Assembly: GCA_900550105.1 (NCBI GenBank)
Contig: URQW01000033.1
Location: 1 to 29,859, forward strand
From: an uncultured Pelosinus sp.
GTDB lineage: Bacteria > Bacillota > Negativicutes > UMGS1260
Direction: 5' to 3'
Length of the DNA: 29,859 bases
The translations under genes and the position numbers were made by a program. The notes below the pieces were generated by a model. That model was not told the DNA's origin, ran no database searches, and was given only the letters and a program-made list of their open reading frames with translations. Below are positions 14,135-20,997 of the stretch, one piece after another (position 1 is the stretch's first letter; the number at the start of each line of letters is the position of its first letter).

Positions 14135-15583
14135 TTGAAAACAGCAACTAGCTATTATCGTACTTTCCTGTCTGTTTTCTCAATTGTAATAACCTGCTTC
14201 ATCACCCTAGGAACTTCCGTGCAGCAGGCTTGGGCGGCAGACAATCAAGTACGTCCAACGGCAGTCGTCGAACGTTGTTCATCCATCATTATTGGCAAAC
14301 AAGCGACTAAAGATGGGTCGACACTTCTAGCTCATAACGAAGATTTAACAAATTATTGTGCACAACATTACGTGTATATTCCTCATGCCAAACATGAATC
14401 AGGCGATATAATAACCACCTTCTGGGGAGCAAAAATTCCTCAAGTAGCAGAGACATATGGCTACTCTGCTACCAAGATTTTTGACAAGGCCTATTCTCCT
14501 GGGGATATAACGAGCGGAGTTAACGAACATCAGGTAGCAGTAGCCAATAATATGTCTTATCGTCGAGATGCACCAACCGAATTACCAACTACTGGACGAA
14601 TTATCTGGACAGAGCTCACCCAGCTCGCCCTGGAACGCGCCAAAACCGCGCGTGAAGCAGTCGAAGTCATTGGTGACCTAGTACATACTTATAAACTGGG
14701 TAGTGATTCTGGCGCGATCTTTGCAGTCACAGATGGCAACGAGGGCTGGTGGGTTGAAGTTACTCTAGAAGGACAGTGGGTTGCACAACGGGTTCCCAAT
14801 GATTCCTTTGGAGTTAGAGCTAATATCTTTCGAATTGGCCAAATTGACTTTGCCAATCCTGATAATTTTATGTACTCAAGTGATGTAGTTGATTATGCCA
14901 AAAAAATGGGTTGGTATGATGGAAAAGAGCCTTTTAACTTTGCCAAAGTATATGCTGCGCCAGAAAAACTAAATGATCCCTATAATACCCGCCGCCAATG
15001 GCGGGCCGAAGAATTACTGAAAGAACAGATTGCAACCATTACCCCGATTGATATAATCAGGATATTGCGTGACCATTATGAGGGAACACCTTATGATTTA
15101 ACGAATGGGTACAAAAAAGGTTCTCCGCACCAGACAGATGAAAGAACCCTATGCAGTATCAATACTGAAATAAGTTTAGTCTGCCAATCACGACCGTGGC
15201 TACCGTCAGAAATAGGCGCCGTAACTTGGCGAGCTATGGCGACGCCTTGCACCAGCGTATTTACGCCATGGTATTTCGGCAATTCTGAGATTCCTGCCGC
15301 TTTCCAAACTGGAACAAACCAATATTCCCCCAACTCGGCCTATTGGACCTTTAGAGACCTATCACGCTATGCAGATGTACGCTATCAAAATGTAATCGGC
15401 AATATTCATCGACAAATTGATTTCTTTGAAAAGAAAGAATTCACAGCTCAAGATGACCTAGAAAAAGAAGCTCTGCAAATTTATGGACAAGACAAGAAGC
15501 AAGCGATTCAATTTCTAGGTAACTATACGAACAATCTGGCTGAACAATCCCTCAAACTGGGAAACTCATTGCTAAATCAATAA
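14135..15583 (+). CDS. Exported C69-family dipeptidase
   Basis: A 482-aa protein with an N-terminal signal-like segment (about 8-35 to AWAAD) and a peptidase family C69 (N-terminal nucleophile) domain. The mature N-terminal cysteine is C48 in ERCSSIIIGKQATKDGST, followed by HNEDL, the usual C69 opening. Such enzymes cleave dipeptides and some act as acyl-amino acid hydrolases. The TTG at 14135 has AGAGGTGA at good spacing; an ATG at 14114 overlapping the upstream stop would place that site inside the gene. It forms a two-gene operon with the C39-like peptidase, which suggests stepwise peptide breakdown in the periplasm or at the cell surface. Confidence 0.88.
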   Translation: MKTATSYYRTFLSVFSIVITCFITLGTSVQQAWAADNQVRPTAVVERCSSIIIGKQATKDGSTLLAHNEDLTNYCAQHYVYIPHAKHESGDIITTFWGAKIPQVAETYGYSATKIFDKAYSPGDITSGVNEHQVAVANNMSYRRDAPTELPTTGRIIWTELTQLALERAKTAREAVEVIGDLVHTYKLGSDSGAIFAVTDGNEGWWVEVTLEGQWVAQRVPNDSFGVRANIFRIGQIDFANPDNFMYSSDVVDYAKKMGWYDGKEPFNFAKVYAAPEKLNDPYNTRRQWRAEELLKEQIATITPIDIIRILRDHYEGTPYDLTNGYKKGSPHQTDERTLCSINTEISLVCQSRPWLPSEIGAVTWRAMATPCTSVFTPWYFGNSEIPAAFQTGTNQYSPNSAYWTFRDLSRYADVRYQNVIGNIHRQIDFFEKKEFTAQDDLEKEALQIYGQDKKQAIQFLGNYTNNLAEQSLKLGNSLLNQ

Positions 15584-15590
15584 AATAAAA

Positions 15591-15633
15591 AGCTAAGAAG
15601 AATTCGCAACAAGCGATTTTTCTTAGCTTTTTT
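15591..15633. terminator. Terminator between the converging C69 and polyferredoxin genes
   Basis: Outer stem AGCTAAGAA / TTCTTAGCT (15591-15599 and 15620-15628) with inner GCG-containing pairing, followed by TTTTTTG on the plus strand and preceded by AAAAATAAA. It can act on both strands and separates the two convergent transcripts. Confidence 0.8.
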
Positions 15634-15693
15634 GCTAATATATTAGTAACTATTGTCTTAACTCACTATCATTGTCTTGTAGCTAGCAAAGCA

Positions 15694-17043
15694 TTACATA
15701 CGATGCATCATAGGCAGCATAAAGAAGTAAATATTTGCTACTGTCAAAACGATGATCAGTATAGTAAAGGGCAAAGCAGATCCAATAACTTTTTCTGACG
15801 AATATTGTGATTTAGCAATTCGATATGCTGTATATATTGAGCCTAGAGCACCAATAACTAGCAAGGCATATTGTAACATTTGAATAGTACCCACACTCAC
15901 CAGCGCGGTTGATTGTTCAGATACGTTCATTCCGATTACTGACATACCGGTAAATAAAATAGATTTTCCTTCAGCTAATAGATGGAATAAATTATGAGCC
16001 AAATGGGCTGATAAATCCAGCGGAATCAAAGCATATCCAAAGCGAGCAAAGTTTAAATGAGCTGACTCCCCATTACTTTTTCCAGCCACCCAACTGCTAA
16101 TATACAATAAAGACACTGGAATGGCCATAGCAATGAGAAAGATAACCGTAAATGTGATAGCATACTCCTGCGTGCCTAAAATATTTTCTAGAAAACTTTG
16201 GGCCTTAGTCCAAATCTCCAGCATGGTAATATTTTGGACAAACACGATTCCCATAATGACGGTAGCCAAAACAGACTCTTCAAATTTGGGCTTCTTAATA
16301 AACCAAAGTTCACGAGAAGGCGGACGAACAGAAATGGTAATAGAATCATTGGGGCAGTTCTTTACACAATAACCGCATAGATTGCAGCGAGCGCTGTTAT
16401 CCATGGTTTTCGGGAACTCAAACATCGGACAGCCTGGTGCTTTTTCACCGCCCTTGTAACAAGCGGCTACCGTACACTTACTGCATTTTTCCGGCGTTCC
16501 TCTCAGTTCCAATGCCCCTGTCCGAGAATAATTACCGGCGACCCCACCTAAGAAGCATAAATTGCGGCACCAAGCCCGGCGTTCAAAAAAAGCCCCTGCC
16601 GTAATGGCTCCTAGCGCAATAATCAGCATCATAAACCCTGAGCCGCGTGGCGACTCTACAATTCCATAAACATGATCACCCCAGGTAATCATGATAAAAA
16701 AAGCATCAATAATCCAGATCCCATATTTCTTAAGAAACTGGGGAACAGGCCGATTATTCCCTACAATCTTTTGCACAAAATCACTCACTGTCGCAAAAGG
16801 GCAAATAGCACACCAGAATCGTCCCATCAAAAGAAAAATCAGCGGAATCAGTGGCCACCAAAGTACCCAGGTTAATGCAGTGCCAAAATTTTCATGGGCG
16901 CTGACAGGGCCAAAAAACAATTCATACGTGATAAAAGCAAAAATAATCACAACAGGAATTTGAAAAATTCCTGGGTACCATTTGCTTTTTAATATGGCTT
17001 TTAACAAGTTGTTGCCTTTGGTTTCGGGTATTTTCGTCTCCAT
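15694..17043 (-). CDS. Membrane polyferredoxin, NapH/NosR-like 4Fe-4S protein
   Basis: A 449-aa inner-membrane protein. Membrane helices flank CAICPF (C78, C81) and CRNLC (C159, C163), the paired Cys motifs seen in NapH/NosR/CcoG-type proteins. A cytoplasmic ferredoxin module follows (C187xxC190xxxxC195...C205P, then C220xxC223xxC226xxxC230P), able to bind two 4Fe-4S clusters. Four to five more helices fill 250-449, with HLAHNLFHLL as a possible heme or metal-binding helix. It likely moves electrons between the quinone pool or cytoplasm and a periplasmic partner. It is 5 bp downstream of the His/Met-repeat gene and in the same operon, so its partner is probably a copper-linked enzyme. The exact role is unknown. 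Confidence 0.8.
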   Translation of the reverse strand: METKIPETKGNNLLKAILKSKWYPGIFQIPVVIIFAFITYELFFGPVSAHENFGTALTWVLWWPLIPLIFLLMGRFWCAICPFATVSDFVQKIVGNNRPVPQFLKKYGIWIIDAFFIMITWGDHVYGIVESPRGSGFMMLIIALGAITAGAFFERRAWCRNLCFLGGVAGNYSRTGALELRGTPEKCSKCTVAACYKGGEKAPGCPMFEFPKTMDNSARCNLCGYCVKNCPNDSITISVRPPSRELWFIKKPKFEESVLATVIMGIVFVQNITMLEIWTKAQSFLENILGTQEYAITFTVIFLIAMAIPVSLLYISSWVAGKSNGESAHLNFARFGYALIPLDLSAHLAHNLFHLLAEGKSILFTGMSVIGMNVSEQSTALVSVGTIQMLQYALLVIGALGSIYTAYRIAKSQYSSEKVIGSALPFTILIIVLTVANIYFFMLPMMHRM

Positions 17044-17048
17044 CTATT

Positions 17049-17480
17049 TCACACCCCCTGGCCTTTCAGCTTAGTATATTTCATGATTCCAGCAACTAGG
17101 ATAACTGCTGAAATAGCTCCACCAAATCCATAGAGAACAGGCCAAGGATTGTCGTTTTCAGCCTCCTTTTTGCCGTGTCCATCATGATTCATGTTGTTCA
17201 TATCAAGGCTATTTTGTGAATCAGATGTCATAGAATTCATATCATGACCATTATGGTCATTGGGTGACATAGTCCCCATATTGTGACTACCTTGTGACTC
17301 ATGCATCATGGAGTTCATATCATGACCGCTCATCGAATCTTGCGTCATGTTCCCCATATCATGCTTTGGTTGCTCCGCACTAGTTGCAGCAAAAGTATTC
17401 ATCGTAGACATACCAAGCAGAAGTAAGGTTGCAAAACTAATTACCAAAAAACTTCCCCGTCTTTTAAATATATTAATCAA
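17049..17480 (-). CDS. His/Met-repeat membrane-anchored protein, probably copper-binding
   Basis: A 143-aa protein with an N-terminal signal or anchor (8-31), a low-complexity His/Met/Asp/Ser region (about 38-104) and a C-terminal membrane helix (about 115-133). The repeats centre on GHDMNSM, HNMGTM and HDMGNM units spaced about 16 residues apart. Such His/Met clusters bind Cu(I)/Cu(II) or Ag(I) in periplasmic resistance proteins. The TTG start lies 8 nt after GAGGAGG. It is the first gene of the operon with the polyferredoxin and is driven by the triple-TTCA promoter at 17620-17662. Metal identity is inferred from composition and neighbours. Confidence 0.7.
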   Translation of the reverse strand: MINIFKRRGSFLVISFATLLLLGMSTMNTFAATSAEQPKHDMGNMTQDSMSGHDMNSMMHESQGSHNMGTMSPNDHNGHDMNSMTSDSQNSLDMNNMNHDGHGKKEAENDNPWPVLYGFGGAISAVILVAGIMKYTKLKGQGV

Positions 17481-17619
17481 TTAACAAACCTCCTCATTCA
17501 TAGCATTCAATGCTTATCATCGTTATTTCAAACTTTTTCATAGAAAAACTTCCCTCCACGTGACTGATTAATAAACAATGACTTTTGATTCACTCCTTAT
17601 ACGCATTCTTACTGGCCCT

Positions 17620-17662
17620 ATTATATCTATCAATTATGAATTTCTTATGAATGTATTGTGAA
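17620..17662 (-). promoter_or_regulatory. Response-regulator-type promoter: three TTCA at 11-bp spacing
   Basis: On the minus strand TTCA occurs at 17662, 17651 and 17640 (11-bp steps); the last is TTCATA, followed by 9 bp and a perfect TATAAT (17625-17620). The same layout occurs at 20764-20806. Repeats in helical phase replacing the -35 are typical of OmpR/PhoB-family activators. The rest of 17481-17854 holds the terminator at 17739 and no gene that I can support, apart from the possible tail of the oxidase gene at 17784-17854. Confidence 0.65.
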
Positions 17663-17738
17663 CTTCTCGTGCTATTTGAAAATCGAATTTTTCTAACTAA
17701 ATTCAATCTTAAAATTTATAAAAAATGCTATGACAAAA

Positions 17739-17771
17739 GAGAGCAGCCCCTTAAAGAAAAGGGCTGCTCTC
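17739..17771 (-). terminator. Terminator after the multicopper oxidase gene
   Basis: A perfect 11-bp stem (GAGAGCAGCCC / GGGCTGCTCTC) with an 11-nt loop; on the minus strand it is followed by TTTTGTC and then, farther on, by TTTTTTAT. Confidence 0.85.
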
Positions 17772-17854
17772 GTATACGGTTCGTTACTTATTTGAGCTAT
17801 GGTGTCCTGCATGTTCGTTATTACCATCTTGCTGCGTATCTGCTGGAGGAGGAC

Positions 17855-19279
17855 TTACTGTCTCGTTTGTGGTTCGCTAGCAGGCTGCGCCACAACTTCT
17901 GTCATCATCCCGCCATCTTCATGGTCTAAGATATGACAATGCAGCATCCAAATTCCTGCCTCTTTCATGACAAAAGCCACATCTACATACTGTCCAGCTG
18001 GGACATTCACCGTATCCTTCCACATTTCTCGGTCTGGCACCTGCCCATTCTGTGACACGATTTGGAAATAGGCGCCGTGAACATGGATAGGGTGATCCAT
18101 CAGATGCATTCCCTGGGTGTCTTTATTCCAAAATCGCACTTTGACGACTTGGCCCACCGTTACCTTTATTGGATCTGTATTGGGAAACACTTTTCCATTG
18201 ATGGTCCACTGCATCTTACTCGCCCCATCTTGGGGCACAGACATCGCCATAGCATGGCCCGCATGCTGCATTCCAGCCATACTGCCACCTGTCATGCTAG
18301 CCATATCCATCCTTGAACCTAATTCCAGTGTAAAGTCAGGCGATTTATCCTGTATACCAGCAAACGCTCGCGATACAGGCGGCACAAAGGGAGATATTAC
18401 TGGTGCTACCGCTTTCCCTGCGTAGACAATCGGCACAATCATGCCTAGTTCGGGTCGTTCACTAATCAAGCGATATTGCTGACCAGCTGTGCCTACCGCT
18501 GCCACTTCCACGTCTATCCGCTCACCAGGGGCTAGCGTGACGGTATCTGTCATGTAAGGATCCACTAAAGGATGTCCATCCGTATGGGTCACTCTAAAAC
18601 GATGCCCTGGCAGTTGAAGGGTATGATAGGCAGCTGTCGATGCATTAATGAGCCGTAATTTATGGAGTTCTCCCTGACGAAAGACTAAGGGAGGAATCGC
18701 ATCTCCGGTCTTGCCATTCACGGTCTCTATATTGCCATACCGTTCCATGTCGCCCCGCGCGGTACCATCTAAGCGCTTGCCATTCGCATCTAGGTACCAA
18801 TCGTCCAAAACCAAGATATGGTCACCGCTATATTTACGATCCGCTGCTGTCTTCACAATAAAAGGTGCATACAGCCCCATATCTACTTGAGTCACTACCG
18901 GGCGATAATGCGAGTGATACCAATATGTACCTGACTCATTCGCGGTGAATTCATAACGGAAGGGCTCGCCTGGCTTAATGACCCGGCTGGGTCCGTCTTG
19001 ATCATTTGGCACCAATAGCCCATGCCAATGAATATTCGTGGCAACTGGAAGGTGATTTACACCTTCCACGACGACTCGTTCTCCTTCCTGTACTATAATC
19101 GGCGTTCCCGGCACACTGCCGTTATAGCTCCATACCCGTGTAGACAGTCCCGGTCTTAGTTCCCAATTGGCTTCTTTGAGTTCTAGTCTTACGTCAGCCG
19201 CTTGTGCCGTAGCTGTCGCTATGAATACTGTCAGTGCTGTCGTAACAACCTGTTTTCTCCAATTCATCCAGCCTCTCAC
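17855..19279 (-). CDS. Multicopper oxidase (CueO/CopA-like), exported
   Basis: A 474-aa periplasmic three-domain multicopper oxidase. A signal peptide ends near AQAAD (26-30). All copper motifs are present: HWHG (84-87), HSH (122-124), HPIHVHG (396-402) and HCHILDHEDGGMM (447-459), giving one T1 and the trinuclear T2/T3 centre. A Met/His-rich insert (324-346, MDMASMTGG...MQHAGHAMAM) resembles the cuprous-ion-oxidising loop of CueO. It probably oxidises Cu(I) with O2. Both the GTG at 19279 (GGAGG 8 nt before) and an ATG at 19267 are possible starts. Just past the stop, the -1 frame encodes a His-rich tail to 17784, suggesting a lost base near the 3' end. Confidence 0.93.
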   Translation of the reverse strand: MRGWMNWRKQVVTTALTVFIATATAQAADVRLELKEANWELRPGLSTRVWSYNGSVPGTPIIVQEGERVVVEGVNHLPVATNIHWHGLLVPNDQDGPSRVIKPGEPFRYEFTANESGTYWYHSHYRPVVTQVDMGLYAPFIVKTAADRKYSGDHILVLDDWYLDANGKRLDGTARGDMERYGNIETVNGKTGDAIPPLVFRQGELHKLRLINASTAAYHTLQLPGHRFRVTHTDGHPLVDPYMTDTVTLAPGERIDVEVAAVGTAGQQYRLISERPELGMIVPIVYAGKAVAPVISPFVPPVSRAFAGIQDKSPDFTLELGSRMDMASMTGGSMAGMQHAGHAMAMSVPQDGASKMQWTINGKVFPNTDPIKVTVGQVVKVRFWNKDTQGMHLMDHPIHVHGAYFQIVSQNGQVPDREMWKDTVNVPAGQYVDVAFVMKEAGIWMLHCHILDHEDGGMMTEVVAQPASEPQTRQ

Positions 19280-19320
19280 TTTCCTGTCCTCCTCCCCTAC
19301 CTACGATTTGCTTACTACTT

Positions 19321-19506
19321 TTACTCTATTTTTGACTTTTCCTCTTCACTATTGAAAGATGTTACAGGCATTCTATCCAGTTTATCTGCAATCCGCTTTA
19401 CTGACTTGGTAATGCTAGTCAACAAATAAAAGAAATATATCACTATTGCCAGATAAATCACCATAAAAACGAATCCAAATCCCCCCATCATGCTGCCATA
19501 CATCAT
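19321..19506 (-). CDS. Small membrane protein upstream of the multicopper oxidase
   Basis: A 61-aa protein (MMYGSMMGGFGFVFMV...) with a Met-rich N-terminus, one long membrane helix (about 9-29) and an amphipathic, charged C-terminal helix (ITKSVKRIADKLDRMP). The ATG at 19506 was chosen because GGAG stands 8 nt before it; the GTG at 19515 overlaps that site. It ends 41 bp before the oxidase and shares its promoter at 19548-19577. The helix-plus-KRIADKLD layout is common in short membrane proteins of unknown function; a role in copper handling is inferred from the neighbours only. Confidence 0.65.
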   Translation of the reverse strand: MMYGSMMGGFGFVFMVIYLAIVIYFFYLLTSITKSVKRIADKLDRMPVTSFNSEEEKSKIE

Positions 19507-19547
19507 GTGTATCACTCCTTTTTATTTGGTAATCGCACTTATCTTTA

Positions 19548-19577
19548 AGTATAACAATAAACATGTTATTTCAACAA
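19548..19577 (-). promoter_or_regulatory. Promoter of the small membrane protein-oxidase operon
   Basis: On the minus strand -35 TTGTTG (19577-19572), 18-bp spacer, -10 TATACT (19553-19548), about 42 bp before the first start. The spacer contains the palindrome AACATGTT inside a wider ATAACA...TGTTAT dyad that could be an operator. The TTCA repeats found at the other two copper-island promoters are absent here. Confidence 0.45.
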
Positions 19578-19645
19578 AATTTTAGTTTCTTTATTTTCCC
19601 AAAAAGGTATACTAAAAGGCTCAAATCTAAGCAACGAGTATAAAA

Positions 19646-19675
19646 GTTGCCTAGCATCACACGACACTAGGCAAC
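19646..19675 (-). terminator. Terminator after the Met-rich protein gene
   Basis: Stem GTTGCCTAG / CTAGGCAAC with a 12-nt loop, followed on the minus strand by TTTTATA. It ends the operon that starts at the promoter near 20.8 kb. Confidence 0.85.
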
Positions 19676-19727
19676 CCTTTTATATAAACCCTGGAGAAAC
19701 TAGCGCTTCCCCAGAGATGGAGGGGCA

Positions 19728-20156
19728 CTACTGCGCTGCATGATGCGCATTGTGATCCATTGTTGCAGGCATTTGATTTGTCGATGACGCTTGCGTACCA
19801 TCTACTTTTATTTCATCAGTTGCGTTATTCACTAAATCAGACATCATCTGTTTAAATTCTGGATCATTTGCCATCATTTGTTTCATCATAGTTAGCATTT
19901 GAGGCTGCTTCATCATATCTTTCATAGTTTGTTGCATTTCCGGGCTTGCCATCATTTCACCGCACTGCTTTTGCATATCCGGTGAATTCATCATATCAGG
20001 ACTCATTGCCCCGCTTTGCATCATCATACTCGCTTCGGTTCCGGCTTCCGCCTTTTGCGCTGTATTGCCAATCGAATTGATCCCGAAAGTCACGCCTAAT
20101 ACCGATACCGTAATCAATCCGCCAATCATCCAGCTTGCCATTTTATTTTTCATCAT
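19728..20156 (-). CDS. Exported Met-rich protein, probably copper-binding
   Basis: A 142-aa protein with an N-terminal membrane/signal segment (about 9-27) and a mature part in which about one residue in five is Met, in patterns such as SMMMQSG, SPDMMNSPDMQKQCGEMM and MKDMMKQPQMLTMMKQMM. It ends with a His cluster (MDHNAHHAAQ). Methionine arrays of this kind bind Cu(I) or Ag(I) in the periplasm. The ATG at 20156 has TAGGAG 8 nt upstream; the longer frame to 20219 has no such site. It lies 141 bp after the DUF2933-type gene, with a TTAAGG-N10-CCTTAA dyad between them. Confidence 0.7.
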   Translation of the reverse strand: MMKNKMASWMIGGLITVSVLGVTFGINSIGNTAQKAEAGTEASMMMQSGAMSPDMMNSPDMQKQCGEMMASPEMQQTMKDMMKQPQMLTMMKQMMANDPEFKQMMSDLVNNATDEIKVDGTQASSTNQMPATMDHNAHHAAQ

Positions 20157-20239
20157 TTTTTTCACTCCTATTTTTATTTGACTTATTTTTTCTTTTATAC
20201 AAAACTCCCACTCACTCATAGCAAATACCAGTTCACATC

Positions 20240-20264
20240 GTTTAAGGATACGCTTTACCTTAAC
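20240..20264. promoter_or_regulatory. TTAAGG-N10-CCTTAA dyad in the copper island
   Basis: An inverted repeat with 6-bp perfect arms, extended by a G/C pair at the outer ends, between the DUF2933-type gene and the Met-rich gene. It has no U-tract, so it is more likely a protein site or a weak mRNA hairpin than a terminator. It does not match the MerR/CueR or CopY consensus well. Confidence 0.25.
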
Positions 20265-20297
20265 AGCAGCAATCCCTATATATGAGGCATGACCTCT

Positions 20298-20561
20298 TTA
20301 TTTTGCCGCCTTGGGAGCATCTACCTGTTCTTGCTTTTTATGTCCCATTCCCTTCATCATGAACAGATGCACCAACGGGCATAAAAGAAATACTAGGTAA
20401 CTGGCCGTCCCTTCATAACCGCTTAGCTTTAATAACAGAACCGCTGCTATAGGGGTCAAGCAGCAGACAAACATCATGAGCATATGTTTTAGGCTGTTGC
20501 CGCAGTTTTGTTGCTGCCCTTGAGTAGTGTTGCTAGACTGAGATTGTTTACAACATCCCAT
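20298..20561 (-). CDS. DUF2933-type small membrane protein
   Basis: An 87-aa protein with a Cys-containing N-terminus (MGCCKQSQ...QNCGNSLKH), two membrane helices (about 25-42 and 52-68) and a basic tail. The LKHMLMMFVCCLTPIAAVLL core matches the DUF2933 type of protein, which often occurs in copper or heavy-metal resistance loci. The ATG at 20561 follows AAGGAGG; the longer frame upstream overlaps the 46-aa gene. The preceding 46-aa gene ends 17 bp before it, so they are coupled. Function of the family is not established; the CxxC-like cysteines could bind metal. Confidence 0.65.
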   Translation of the reverse strand: MGCCKQSQSSNTTQGQQQNCGNSLKHMLMMFVCCLTPIAAVLLLKLSGYEGTASYLVFLLCPLVHLFMMKGMGHKKQEQVDAPKAAK

Positions 20562-20578
20562 CTTAGATTCCTCCTTGG

Positions 20579-20719
20579 CTACGAGTGCATGACATACAGC
20601 ATCGCTGCAAACGCGAGTGTCCATGCTCCCCATTGCAATATTTTCAAAACCGCTTGTTGCCCTGGCGTATAAGTTTCTTTCACTTCTTCTGACATATCCA
20701 ATTGTTTATTCGGTTCCAT
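20579..20719 (-). CDS. 46-aa membrane protein, first gene of the DUF2933 operon
   Basis: A short frame beginning MEPNKQLDMSEEVKETYTPG, with an acidic N-terminal half and one hydrophobic helix (about 24-44, VLKILQWGAWTLAFAAMLYVM). A modest GAGAGGG lies before the ATG. It starts about 38 bp after the predicted transcription start of the triple-TTCA promoter and ends 17 bp before the DUF2933-type gene. No family recognised; likely a small subunit or stabiliser of a membrane metal-handling complex. Confidence 0.6.
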   Translation of the reverse strand: MEPNKQLDMSEEVKETYTPGQQAVLKILQWGAWTLAFAAMLYVMHS

Positions 20720-20763
20720 GATGCATCCCTCTCTCTGCTTGCTACTGCACTTGGATTGCTTTT

Positions 20764-20806
20764 ATCATACCAAGCCTTTATGAAGAAACTATGAAGAACT
20801 ATTGAA
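20764..20806 (-). promoter_or_regulatory. Response-regulator-type promoter: second triple-TTCA site
   Basis: On the minus strand TTCA occurs at 20806, 20795 and 20784 (11-bp steps), as part of TTCTTCA units; the last TTCATA is followed by 9 bp and -10 TATGAT (20769-20764). The layout is the same as at 17620-17662. It drives the 46-aa, DUF2933-type and Met-rich genes. Confidence 0.65.
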
Positions 20807-20958
20807 GAACTTCTGCTTTTTCACTTTGCTGTCCAACATTGTTTCTAAGCATTTGGTAAACTACTATTTCCGATCAGAACCTCCACCACCAGATGAGCCG
20901 CCTCCATATCCTAGAAGATGCAGGCTATACTATAAGAGAATAAACCTATTTATCTAAA

Positions 20959-20980
20959 AAAGCTGCCGACTGGCAGCTTT
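20959..20980. terminator. Terminator after the interrupted multicopper oxidase
   Basis: Stem AAAGCTGCC / GGCAGCTTT with a 4-nt loop; TTTTTTAG follows on the minus strand, TCTTTG on the plus strand. It ends transcription from the oxidase pseudogene. Confidence 0.85.
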
Positions 20981-20997
20981 TCTTTGTTTATAGGGTT

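Noticed and set aside
20860..20943. A 27-codon plus-strand fragment reading like a winged-helix recognition segment (NLHHQMSRLHILEDAGY), with a Gly/Ser-rich reading on the other strand
   Set aside because: Too short to place in a family, with no start and no continuation; it could be the relic of a regulator gene but chance cannot be excluded.
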